DNA from: Scalesia atractyloides
Lineage: Eukaryota; Streptophyta; Magnoliopsida; Asterales; Asteraceae
DNA length: 64,000 nucleotides
Assembly: GCA_947069175.1 (NCBI GenBank)
Contig: CAMTDV010000013.1
Span: 26,353,857 to 26,417,856, forward strand
Direction of reading: 5' to 3'
The position numbers were made by a program, and so were the translations under genes. Of the stretch, positions 35,274 to 45,959 are shown piece by piece (the first letter of the stretch is position 1; every line of letters starts with the position of its first letter). The notes below the pieces were generated by a model that saw only the letters and a program-made list of their open reading frames with translations, was not told the DNA's origin and did not search any database.

Positions 35274-36990
35274 TTAATGTTTACCAGATTGATTATTATT
35301 TACAGATTTAAATACTTCTGGTTTTATCAAACTTGATGAACCTGGTTTCTTTTCTAAAACATCCGGTTTCAATGCCTTCTCAATTATTTTATCTTGTTTA
35401 CGTCTTTGTTTTTCTTCTTGTTCTTTAACAATATGTTTGTCTTGTTTAGGTGACACTGATTGACGTTGGCAATTCTTTTCAGGAGGGGCTTTTTCAACAA
35501 ACTTGGGTTTTGCTGGGTTGGTACAGTTTTTAATTATGTGGCCAAACTCCCCACACTTAAAACATGTTCTCCTTTCAACAAACTTAGGAGATCCCATTTG
35601 ATGACTTGATGTTGAACTTGTGGGTCTAGAGGTACTTGGTCCATCTTCACACCCATTTGTGTGTTGAGTGTAATTGTTTTGACTGTTACGTTTTAAAATC
35701 TTGACTTAATTTATAAAATCAAGATTAGACATGCTTTCAAAAGTCTAGATTTTATCAGTACCAGTTGAGCTCACAAATTTAACATTCTTTCCCTTTTTCT
35801 TGTTGCGAGCGCCTTTAGCTTCAACCTTTGGTTGTGACACCTTAGGTTTTTCAGCTCGCTTTTCTTATTGTCTATTTTAGAAGCGATTAGTGGTTCTGGT
35901 TTGATTGGATTTTTCTTTTCCAAAAATTTGGTTGTAGAATTTTCAAAAACTTGATCAACTGAAGTTGGATTTACATTTTTGATCGGAAAGTTCTTGTTTG
36001 AGTAAATTTTCTCATCACCAATCAAGGTATACAACACATTATCGTTTTTAAATGTAGACGCTGTTGTCTTGACAGTTTTGATAGGATCATTCCCTTGATT
36101 TGTAACAGATTGCTCACTGGGAGTAGTAGAAATTTCTACCCCTTTTTCTTCATCAATATATTGATCCTGATCGATCTTGTCTGACTCATCATCTGACTCA
36201 TCATTCTCCTCTATTATATAAGGATTCTGATCAACAACTGATGATGAGTGTTCCGTTTTTCTCGATTCATCTGAGGAATTTTCTAGCTTAAATCCTAATC
36301 CTTCTGCAAACTCTTCAGGATTAAGAGGAACAGATGGTTCAAAGTGTGGCATTTCCTCTTCGTCAGTCAATTTGTATAATTGTGATTCAATGGTGGTGGA
36401 CACGATTTATACCCAATGCATTTTACATCTCCTTTAAGTTTTTCAACGTCAATGATGTGATCAAGCACATATCGAGAGTTAGAATAACTCTCCAATTTTA
36501 GCTTAATTGCATCATGTTTGCATTTGGCAATGGCTAACTCCTTTTTCGTTTCTTCGAGGATATTAATGTAGTTATTAATTCTTGTTTGCTTGTTTTAAAC
36601 TGTTTCTGTTAATTCAGAAACGGTTTTCTTAAGAGTCTCGATTACAGATTTGAATTCTTTTTCATTTCGAGTTAAAGCCAGATTTGCCTCTTTGCATTTT
36701 GACAGTTCAACTACTAGGCTTTGATTATGACTGTTTATTGTTTCAAATTTAGTTTTTAAGTCAGCAAGTCATTGCATATCTTAGGAGAGTCGGATTTTAC
36801 CTGACTTGTTGAACCTGTAACATTAGCCATAAAAGCAGTGTGATTAGAGAATAGTCCATTGTTGGCAAAGAGTTTCTCCATTACCTTTGATGTAGCTTCT
36901 GCTTTCTTTATCAACCCAGACTTTTGACTTTTCATCATTTCTGCTTCTTTTAGCAACTCATCGACCTCAGCACCAATCTTTTCCTTGACA
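35274..36990 (-). pseudogene. Copia gag C-terminal region with CCHC knuckle
   Basis: A CCHC zinc knuckle, CFKCGEFGHIIKNC (C-X2-C-X4-H-X4-C), at about 35560 is followed by a Lys-rich tail. Upstream (36403-35771) is an acidic Asp/Glu/Ser-rich stretch, and further up (36990-36410) coiled-coil-like sequence broken by stops. A long spacer between the capsid-like part and the knuckle is in keeping with SIRE-lineage gag. Nucleocapsid knuckles bind the genomic RNA. Confidence 0.8.
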
Positions 36991-37224
36991 TCTGAATCTG
37001 ATCCATAACCACCATACTTGAGCTTTCTTCGTCAGAACTCTCACTATACCCAGAACTATCATCATCATCATAAGAGTTAATACTGTGAACATTTTATCTG
37101 ATTGATTATCTTGGCATAGCACGCAGATTCCTCCATTGATTCTCGTTTCCCAACTGAACTGACTAATCGCATCCTCATCTGCTTGAACTACTAATGCTCT
37201 GCTTGTGTTGTTTGAAGGCCCAGA

Positions 37225-38784
37225 CTAGTTGGAGTTGTTTGGGTTGTTAAAAGCTACTATACTTCGTTCATTGTTAATTTGAGTTGTGTTGGATGGCCGT
37301 GATTGATTTCGGAAAGGGTTGTGATTTCCTTGCTTGATAGGTCGAGTACAGTTGAAGCAAGTAAAAACATCTTTGTCAAATCCATACTTCGTATATTTCT
37401 TGCTTTCCAAACTTGTTCTTCTAGTTCTACTCTCTTTAGCTCTTCTCACCGCACTAGCAAATGCCCATTTAATATCCATCAATTCCATCTCATCCCTATC
37501 AATTTGTTGATAGTCTTCATTAGTTAAATTGATGTTTCCAATTTGACCGGCGACTAATCCACAAAATGCATTAACCATGGTGTTCAAAAGTTCCATGTGT
37601 TCCCGAGCAACTTCTACACTGACCTTGGAAAGATGTGACGTATCGAGTCTGATGGTATTAGGATTTGAAGGTTGAAAGTTGTACCATAGAAGCTTGTTGA
37701 GAAGCTTGTTGTGGAACTTGAGGTGTAACAACTTGTGGTTGTGGTAGAAAGGCTTTAGGATCAAATACTTGACCATTGATTTGAGTACTTGAACCAGCAG
37801 ATTGATCTGTTTGAACTAGTTGTGGTAGAAAAGGATTAACGTTTGACACAAACGTTGTTTGAAGTTTTGGTTGTTGTGTTGTACTAATACATGTGTTAAT
37901 ACCTCCAAAGTACATTTCAGGGTTTTGTGGAACATGAACTCTTTTTGCTTTTCGTATTTCTTCTTCGTTCTTGTTCTCCAGCTTCTGAACAAATTCATAA
38001 CTACTGATCACATCCAAAACACATGTGTGCTTCAGTAAGTCAATGAATTGACTCCAGTTTGGTGGTAAGGCATCAGCAAAACGCATTACAATCTCTTGTG
38101 GAGATGCAATCACTTTGTATGAATACATTTCACTAAGCAGATGGTAGAAACGGGTTGCCATATCACTTAGTGTTTCATTTTCCATGAACAAAAAACCTTC
38201 AAACTCTTTCTTTAGAAGATCATGTCGTATCTTTTGTGTTGCAGCATTTCCTTCCCCTCTTGCTTCCAAAGTATCCCACAAATTTTTGGTGGTGGTACGG
38301 TACAGAAATTGATGATAAATATCCTTATGAAGTGCTTGTGTAAGGATAGCAAACGCCTTCTTTTCTAAATCATAGGCCTTTTTATCATTTTCATCTAAGT
38401 TGGCTAAGGAGGTTGGATTTGATCCTGCTTCTTTGAGAGATTCCTTGTATGGTGTAGTAAAACAGGTCCATAATTCTGTATTTTGACCGAGAACATATGT
38501 GCGGAACGACTTTTCCATGAAGGATAATCGTTCATATGGTTCAATTTCGGTGGACGGTTATTACTTCCTGTTTCACTCTCGCTAATAAGAAGAGTCTGAA
38601 TGCTTTGATTTTGATTTACCACACACACCCATTGATTAGCAACAATCATGGCCGCTTGTTGAGGCATCAAAGATTTAACCCATGAGGTTGTGGAGCATTG
38701 TGATGAGTCTTGGTTTGAGCTTGAACTACACCCCTCAATCCCAAGGATTTGTACCCATTTTATTTTCTTGTTTATGAAAATCAA
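37225..38784 (-). pseudogene. Copia gag (UBN2-type capsid region)
   Basis: Contains the copia gag signature LTQALHKDIYHQF, then NLWDTLEARGEG and LLKKEFEGF, followed by a Gln/Pro/Thr-rich linker and a second helical segment. A frameshift near 38500 separates the first 90 or so residues, and another lies near 37700. The start codon at 38784 is the first after the leader. Gag forms the virus-like particle. Confidence 0.88.
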
Positions 38785-38889
38785 CTTAAAATTTCAAAGA
38801 TTAATTTTTAAATAACAGTCTACTGTTAAAGTTCACAATTTTTAAAACCACAAAGTATTGAAAAACTGGTCACGAATAACAGATCACGA

Positions 38890-39060
38890 ACAAACTTAGT
38901 TCTTCATATGAATCACTGATTCGTACGAATGACTGTTCTTCGTACGAACCAGGTTGTTCATACGAACCACTGTCTTTCGTGCGAGCCACTTATACTTCGT
39001 GCGAACAAGGTTCTTCGTGCGAGTGGTCTTTCGCACGAACAATCTTGTTCTTCGTGCGGA
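38890..39060 (-). repeat. CGTACG palindrome cluster in the copia leader
   Basis: At least seven TTCGTACGAA-like words (CGTACGA, CATACGA, CGTGCGA and CGCACGA variants) lie between the PBS and gag, where packaging and dimerisation signals are expected in retroelement RNA. Confidence 0.75.
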
Positions 39061-39560
39061 TGGGTTATTCACACAGAAGTTTTTTGTGGATGTTAGGTTT
39101 TTTTGCAGGGAGGAATCTTTTTGCAGGGTTAGTTGGTGAAAATTTCCTTTTCTAACTAAGACTTGTTTTTGAGTTTGTTCGAAAGTTTTCAGTTGTCTAC
39201 ACAGTTTCAGTTTAAAAGACAAACATTCCAATATTAGCTTTTCAGTCAAAACATTCAAGTCCTGAGATTTGGTCAACCCTAAAGGAATATTCCGGTGAGT
39301 TTTCCGGCAGGTGTTTCACTGGAGAATATATCCAACGGAACTTTGATAGAAAATTTTAAGAAAACCATATCCTAACATGTCTCCATGTATTCTAACAAGG
39401 TTTTATGAAAATTTTCTAGTTACAACAAGTTTTACCTAAGTTTTAAGCTAGTTATCTTTTAAAAAACTTAAGTTTCTTGTTAGAAGTTCAAGAACACTTC
39501 CAGGAACCCTCACAACTTGCTCAAACACAACACTAAGCTTGGTTTTAAACAAGGAAGAGA

Positions 39561-39577
39561 GCCAAAGCTCTATACCA
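39561..39577 (-). other. Primer binding site of the copia element
   Basis: Minus-strand TGGTATAGAGCTTTGGC starts two bases inside the 5' LTR. It matches the initiator tRNA-Met complement TGGTATCAGAGC apart from one missing base. Confidence 0.88.
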
Positions 39578-39579
39578 CT

Positions 39580-40353
39580 TGTAGGTCCACTTGGAGGATC
39601 AAGATAACCTACTTCCTTGTTAATGTAACACACATACGAGTGCAGAATTCACGTAAGTATGCAAAACAAAGCAAAGTAAGAAACACAAGATAACCAAAGA
39701 TTCACTATCTTGATTAATAGAAGAGAACTAGTACAAACATATACAAACAATGTTCATACAGACTAAGGATATTCTCTCTGTGCTCTCTCTTGTGCCTCAG
39801 TGTCTCTCTATAGTATTCTACTGAACTTTGAAGTGCATGTCTGTTTATATAGTACTAACACCCAGACAACAGTACGAAGAATGTTACTGGTCGTACGAAC
39901 CACTACAAGTCACGAAGAACATTCAGTAATGGTTGCTCGTACGAACAACCTATGGCTCGTACCAATAGTAACTGGTTCGTACGAATAAGCAAACCGCTTG
40001 TTGAAAGGGCCACTCGTACGATCATTAGAATCATTCGTACGAACAGATAATGGCTCATACGAGCAAGCAAGTTGCTCGTATGAAGCACCTTTCACTCGTA
40101 CGAAGAAGTGTTCTTCGGAGAACGTGCTAACAGACATGTCGTACAGACAGCAAGATCAAAAACACAAGACTTAACAGTATTCACACATGGAACCGTTTTA
40201 CAACACAGACAAACGAAACGTCGTACTAAATCAAGATATGAGGATATTTTGATTTGGTCGACACGAACCAAACTATACAGACACAATAAATAAAGACCGT
40301 ACAAATAATTGACGTAACTAAGAACAAGCGACAGACATAAAAGTGTATCAACA
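39580..40353 (-). repeat. 5' LTR of the copia element
   Basis: 774 bp; on the minus strand TGTTGATACACTT...CCTACA. A TATA box (minus, 39844-39851) matches that of the 3' LTR. CGTACGA words cluster at about 39890-40110. Compared with the 3' LTR it has many single-base differences and small indels (for example a shorter CT run). Confidence 0.93.
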
Positions 40354-41194
40354 ACTTCCTTATCTTAGTTCACTTCCTCAATTCCCTTCGGTTTAGCCTC
40401 TTCTTTCTCATTCATCTTCACATTAAAAAACTCAACGAGTCCACCAAGAGCCCTATCCAGATCATCATCGTCCCTAAGTAGTTGCTCGGCTACCTCAGCC
40501 GGGGTGATCTCCACCTTGCGAATCAAACCCTCAATCTCTTCAAACCGCCCATGTTGAGTAATACCAAGATGCCAACAACCTAGACCCACACGGGGTGCAA
40601 TAAGACATGTTAATGTGAACATCCATACGACCAGGATGAAGCAATGCAGGGTCCACTTTCTCTTTTCGGTTTGTCGTGAACACAATGATTCTTTAGTCAC
40701 CACAGCTCGACCATAAACCATCAATAAAGTTCAAAAACCCGATAATGTCACCTTAATAGAAAAATTAACATCACTATCAGACTTATAATAATAAAAAATC
40801 ATCAGTTGAACATAAATAATTACAGTTAACTTATAAAGCAGTAAAAGCCTGGAATGACTAGCGTACGTACCCTGTGTTGTTGACGATACCCTCGCGGGTG
40901 ATTACCAGTAACTGCTTTTGCATCCGCTCGATCATGCAACCCCGCGGAGCAATCAATGTCCTCAACCACCAATATCGACCGGTTCGCGGTTGCCAGCAAC
41001 AACTGCCTCACTGTAACATTTGTCAAAAAACGGGTTTTCGAAACCCGCTTCGTTTAATAACCGAACAATCAGTTTTAAATTTTTGTTGTTCATTTATGGC
41101 TTATTTTAATTTTAAACGATACATATTTAATAAACAAATTAGATGATATAAATTATAATTGTAAAAAAATAAAAATAAATTAATTAAAAAGGAA

Positions 41195-41280
41195 AACCGG
41201 CTACCGGGAGTCGAACCCGGGTCAGCCGGAAATCCCCCAAATACTTAACCTTCGCACCATCAACCGCTCCGCCACTTTGA
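41195..41280 (-). ncRNA. tRNA-like module 0 in the Ty3 LTR (antisense)
   Basis: On the minus strand an A-box-like TGGCGGAGCGG (41274-41264) is followed 55 bp later by a B box, GGGTTCGACTC (41219-41209), which fits GGTTCGANTCC. The T arm is a strong hairpin, CCGGG-TTCGACT-CCCGG, extended outward by CCGGCT/AGCCGG. The long A-B distance is like class II (Leu/Ser) tRNAs. No matching acceptor stem is seen, so it is not a tRNA gene. Kept in the 3' LTR at 49348-49432. Confidence 0.55.
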
Positions 41281-42138
41281 TTTTCTGATATCATATTGAA
41301 TCAATTAATTCAAATAATAAGGCACGGAAGTCAAATCAGTCAAAAACGCGCCCAAATAGCAGTCGTCGGAAATCCCGACGACTTCGCCAATAATTTACGT
41401 TTCCGTTCAAGATAACCGAAGAATTAACTCTAACGACGGTTATCACCGACGTCTGAACCCGCGACATCAGTCGTAACCGCCGGAGAACGGCTGACTTCGA
41501 ATTGAGACCGAATTCAGACCCCATACATCTCGATACTACCCTATAAATTCACCCACAATTCACCGGAAACTTTTTCGCTCACAAATCGCACCTTTTCTCG
41601 ACAAAAATTCAATCGCGGAAAAAAAACTGTAAGTCGCCGGAAAACCGAGACTCACATCCACACGGTAATTCTTTCAACCCTTTCTGTTTCAATCATTCGA
41701 ATAATCTGTCACTAACACAACTCCACCATCAGAAGCAATCCCAGTCAACGTTCGTCGAAATCCCCACCTTCGCCGGAAATTTTCTGAAACTTCCGAAATC
41801 ACACTGAGAGCTGGTATGATCTTTCCAACTCCTATTAAACTTTAATTAAGTATCTCAACTTCGTAATAACCGAACAGAATTTGTTAATTGATGTCGACAG
41901 CCGGAGTTCACTTTCAGAACCGACGGACTCTGCCGGAATTCTGTGAACAACGCTGATCGGTATATCTTTTTCCCCCAAACCCTTTCCATTCGTTACCTTT
42001 AAGTTACTTATAAAGTTTAAAAACCAGATAAGGCATAAACCATACCAAACAGTCGGACCTTATTTTTCTGGGTAAAATCTAACGAAGAAGACGAAGTCGG
42101 ATTGTATCATAAGATTAATTAAAATCGGTTTTATAAAC

Positions 42139-42212
42139 GGGTTAGACATACAGTCCAGCGATGGACTGTGTGCACACATAACACCTGCGACGCGAGTTCG
42201 AATCCTGTCCCA
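42139..42212 (+). ncRNA. tRNA-like module 1 in the Ty3 LTR
   Basis: GGGTTAGACA then an A-box-like AGTCCAGCGA (42152) in a long hairpin (CAGTCCA/TGGACTG, extending to 11 bp in the 3' LTR copy). A B box, GAGTTCGAATCC, starts at 42194, 42 bp after the A box. It shares its layout with modules 2 and 3. Confidence 0.55.
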
Positions 42213-42304
42213 GCTTTACTCGCTCGAAATAAAAATTTGCCTTTTTAACTGAACCGGGTTGACTCACAGTCCACGTTAAGTATAATAAAAACCGAGTTAA
42301 TAAC

Positions 42305-42380
42305 CAGGTGAGACACACAGTCCAGCGGTGGACTGTGTGTACGCTAACCCACAGGTCTCGGGTTCGAGACCTGTGGTCAG
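42305..42380 (+). ncRNA. tRNA-like module 2 in the Ty3 LTR
   Basis: Perfect 11-bp hairpin CACACAGTCCA-GCGG-TGGACTGTGTG (42314-42339) covers the A-box-like AGTCCAGCGG. A second perfect hairpin, 12 bp, CCACAGGTCTCG-GGTT-CGAGACCTGTGG (42349-42376), covers the B box GGTTCGAGAC. The A-B offset is 42 bp. The 3' LTR copy (50459-50540) keeps the first stem and has one change in the second. Confidence 0.6.
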
Positions 42381-42474
42381 CACCGGTCCGATACGTTTAA
42401 AATCTTTTTAAAAATAAATAATTTTCGGATTAAATTAAATAGTATATAAGTATAATTAAAAACAGAATTATTTC

Positions 42475-42551
42475 GGGTTAGACACGTAGCTCAGTTGGTA
42501 GAGCTGCGTGCATGCGTACGGGAGGTCACCGGTTCGAACCTCGCTCAGTGC
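42475..42551 (+). ncRNA. tRNA-like module 3 in the Ty3 LTR
   Basis: A full-consensus A box, TAGCTCAGTTGG (42487-42498), and B box, GGTTCGAACC (42531-42540), lie 32 bp apart, a normal Pol III type-2 spacing. The A box sits in a hairpin CACGTAGCTC-AGTTGGTA-GAGCTGCGTG with one T-G wobble. It most resembles a true tRNA D arm, but acceptor and T stems do not pair well. The 3' LTR copy is at 50628-50704. Confidence 0.65.
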
Positions 42552-43047
42552 AACAATATAACCGACCGAACCGGTCAACGGTCAACGGTCTCGGTCAACG
42601 GTCAAAGTCAACATTTTTTATTTATTTTTATTTATTTATTTAATTTAAAAATCAATTAAAAATACTTAAAAATAACGTTTTCAAAGTTAGAAAGTAGCCT
42701 TAAACTCACAAAATTATACCCAAAAATCTTAGTAAAATAGTTAATAAAATCCACATACTTACCGTACCTTTTCGTTATTTATTTGGTTAGTTATCTCTCG
42801 TCGATCAATCCCCTAAACTCGTGCGCATTCAACATCTTCAAACAAACGCACCCAATGTGAGTGAATCTCTACCAATTCCCCGTTTTAATCACATTTTGGG
42901 GTGTATCATGTGTCGTTATTTATTTATTATAATTAAACGTTTGTGCATCCATCATGTTCATGATCAAATGTGTATTCAATGTGTATCCATTGTTTGTGTG
43001 GTTGAAGTTAGATTAATTTTATCATTCAGTACATACATTTCATAGGC

Positions 43048-43210
43048 CGCCGCTCCCCATTACCTATGAGCGTGAGCTGTTCCCCATTACCTATGAGCGT
43101 GAACCAGGCGTTGCCAACATAAGATCGGCTCCGTTTGATTGAGCCTTGATCTCACATACATTAGCATAGGCCGTACGTTCCCCATTACCTATGAGCGTGA
43201 ACGGGACGTT
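43048..43210 (+). repeat. Short repeats near the 3' part of the Ty3 LTR
   Basis: Three copies of a unit including CCCCATTACCTATGAGCGTG, two followed by GCGTTGCCAACATA or GACGTTGCCAACATA. The array is conserved in the 3' LTR at about 51200-51365. Function unknown. Confidence 0.8.
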
Positions 43211-43649
43211 GCCAACATATACATTGTCATTCTTATTTCATGTTTAAGCAAGGTGGTTTGTGATCGTTATGTATACATACATTTGTTCATATATGATTAT
43301 TGCACAATTTTTCCTAAATAAATTACAATAATGAATTGATAACAAATGTTTTTAACAAGGTTCACTCGCCAACTTTTGTTGACCCAAAATTTCCCATTTT
43401 TACACATGATACAGGTGATCAAGTTGAAGCAAGAAATATATAGGGTGGCTTAGAAGAATAAACCAGTTTAGATTATGGATTTATTTTAGTTAATTTTTCC
43501 TTTCCTTGTATTGTATGAATTTGACGTGGAACATTGAAATGTAATTTGGATTTAATAAATATGAAACATATTAGTAAACATCATGAGCTTTGGTGATAAC
43601 CCAATTATGCCCCGACTCTTATTCCGCTGCGGGTCGGGGTGTGACAGAT

Positions 43650-43665
43650 TGGTATCAGAGCCATG
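43650..43665 (+). other. Primer binding site of the Ty3 element
   Basis: TGGTATCAGAGCCATG starts three bases after the LTR and matches the complement of the initiator tRNA-Met 3' end, the usual primer in plant LTR elements. Confidence 0.95.
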
Positions 43666-44440
43666 ACTATAGGGATATAGGATAGGTTATTAGACCCTTA
43701 GAGCCTATACTATAGTTGCTTAGAAATTCTAAATTTTTGGGTGTTACATGCAAAATTCATGATGCTTATATGCTTTATGTTTAATGTTACATTAAATGTT
43801 ATGCAAGCATGTAATAAGTACATATTATTATACAATGCCTATCATGAACCATATTCTCATAACCTATCATATCCATGGAAGCACACACCACATCATGTTC
43901 ATGATTGTTTTTACAATGATTTTTGTATTTTCAAATCTCATCAAAGTGAGTTCTCACGACGGGCATGTAGTAACTGGAAGGGTACAAGTACCGGTAGTCG
44001 GAACGTCCTGTCTAGGCTTGGCATTCGTATAAATCCAAAATAAAGGACCAGTTTGCCTACCTGGGGACTAACGATGAGAGTACGAAGTACCTATTAGGCC
44101 AAAGCATGCTATACCAAACGTCGTGTGAGCTAACCCCACTTTGAGTTGTCATTGTGTCTACACCAGGACACATTCCGACCATACATCTCGTAAACATATT
44201 TTGTGGTTTGCATTCGGGTGATGCGAGTGTTAAAACGCCAATACTAATGTGAATCCTACCAAGCCAATAGTCATGGGGGCCCACATGACTATACAGGTGA
44301 AGGTATGGGGGACATTTGAGGCCTAACATGAGCAAACCCAAGACATCCTATGGATGTAGTTGCATTATTGATATTTATGTTATTTTCATTTTCTTTAAGA
44401 CACATGACCCCTAAACATTCCATAAACTCACCATCTTCCT
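43666..44440 (+). other. Leader of the Ty3 element
   Basis: Untranslated region between PBS and gag. No ORF here resembles a known protein, and I recognise no defined packaging motif. Confidence 0.7.
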
Positions 44441-45959
44441 ATGTATATTCCATGTAGATGTCGGGATAGGCAGCTACGTGGAGGACGAAAGTCAGGAAGG
44501 TCAAACGAACGCTTGGCCACTCAAATTGTAAAACAAATGGCCGCAGTACTTCCTGATATTGTAATTCAAGTCCAGCAAGCTCTCACTGCAAATCCTGTCA
44601 ACCCACCAAATCAAGAGGATCAAATCATCGACAACCATTCCTCCAAGAAGTGCTCCTACAAGCACTTCAAGTCTTGCGATCCCCCAAAGTTCGAAGGGAC
44701 CGAAGGTGTCACCCTCTCCTCAACTGGTTTGAGGAAATGGAAAACACTTTCCTAAATTGCGATTGTCCAGAGGATCGCAAGGTCGTTACGCAACCGGGAG
44801 ATTATTTGGGGTAGCCTTGACCTGGTGGAACACCGAGAAGGGTAAAAGAGGAGTTGAAGACGCCATGGCCTTAACCTGGGAAGAGTTAAGGGAAATGATG
44901 ACAAAACGCTTCTGCCCAAGAAGCAAACTCAAGAAGTTGGAAGACGAATTCCACTCGCTGAAGCAAAAGGAAGGGGATCACACTTCCTACAACAAAAGAT
45001 TTCTTGAGCTGAACCAGATGGTTCTTAACTTGTTCACCCTCGTGTACCGTTTGGTAGAACACTATATTCGAGGCCTTCCCTCGAAGATTCAAGACTCAGT
45101 CCTCAGCACTTCGCCTGCAACCCTCGAAGCCGCCATGGAATTAGCCAACGAACTTACCGAGAACCGCATCAGAAACGGTAAGTTCAAAGAGGAGAAAAAG
45201 AAAGCCCCCGTTGAGGGCCAAACTTCCAGCCACCCCACCTCATCCTCAAAATTTTCAAACAAGAGGAAGCGAAATACCAGAAATTTTGCCGTCACTCAAA
45301 CAAATTTCCCTATCCCTGCTGCACCCATCACACAAGTTACTCCTTCACCCGCACCATACAAAAGGCAATACTCTGGCCCTTACCCAAAGTGCACCCGTTG
45401 TCAATACCATCACTCCCCCGAATACCCCTGTCAATATTGCACCGGCTGTGACCGTGCAGGTCACACCATCCAAGCCTGCCGCTCACTGCAGCGAATGAAC
45501 CGCAACCAACCCACAACTCAAACCCACCATCAAATAATGGGTCAAGCCCAACAACCCCTACTACCACCACCTACACAACATACAACCCAAACCTACTATC
45601 AACCCAACTACCCCATGATGCAACCCATGCGGGCTTGCTACAATTGTGGAGACCCAAACCACTTTAGAAACACGTGTCCACGCTTGGTGAACATCATACA
45701 TGCTCAAGCTCAAGCGAATCCGGTGAACCAAGCTAACCAAGCTCCTCCACCTGCAAGAGGAAGAGCATTTAACATCAACGCCAACCAAGCTAGGGCCGAC
45801 AACAACGTGGTTAACGGTACGTTTCTTGTCAATGGTAGTTATGCATCCGTGTTATTTGATACTGGCGTGGATAAGAGTTTTGTGTCCTTAGAATTTGAAC
45901 CCATCCTCAATCAAACTCGTGACAAACTTATGGAATCCTATAACGGTAGAAGTTGCTGA
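44441..45959 (+). pseudogene. Ty3 gag with CCHC knuckle and start of protease
   Basis: N-terminal part with KQMAAVLPDIVIQVQQAL and CDPPKFEGTEG, then, after a frameshift near 44735, the retrotrans-gag signature (ALTWWNTEKGKRG, MTKRFCPRSKLKKLEDEFH), a basic linker and a CCHC knuckle, CYNCGDPNHFRNTC (about 45640). The same frame enters the protease, with FDTGVDKSFVS holding the catalytic DTG, and ends by frameshift at about 45955. Chromovirus gag and pol are normally one long ORF, so these shifts are lesions. Confidence 0.92.

Larger units (their letters stand above)
25817..40353 (-). mobile_element. SIRE-like Ty1/copia retrotransposon, degenerate
   Basis: Full-length element on the minus strand: LTRs at 39580-40353 and 25817-26587, PBS, gag, protease, integrase, RT and RNase H in copia order, then a downstream envelope-like ORF and a PPT. 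Target duplication ACTTC is perfect (25812-25816 and 40354-40358). The order PR-INT-RT-RH defines copia. A long acidic gag region and an ORF between RNase H and the 3' LTR point to the SIRE/Maximus lineage. All ORFs carry stops or frameshifts. The LTRs differ by several percent by eye, and a Pack-MULE sits in the envelope-like ORF. It landed a few bases past the AAA-ATPase stop codon. Confidence 0.95.
41012..43646 (+). repeat. 5' LTR of the Ty3 element
   Basis: 2635 bp, TGTAACATTTGTC...GGGGTGTGACA. A TATA box is at 41542-41550 (TATAAATTC). It carries four tRNA-like modules (minus 41195-41280; plus 42139-42212, 42305-42380, 42475-42551) and a repeat of TTCCCCATTACCTATGAGCG-type units at about 43048-43210. 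Confidence 0.96.

Noticed and set aside
42475..42551. A genuine tRNA gene
   Set aside because: A and B boxes are perfect, but there is no 7-bp acceptor stem and the T stem pairs poorly; it is better called a tRNA-like module.
44057..44341. Minus-strand open frame in the Ty3 leader
   Set aside because: Antisense to the element leader, no recognised domain.
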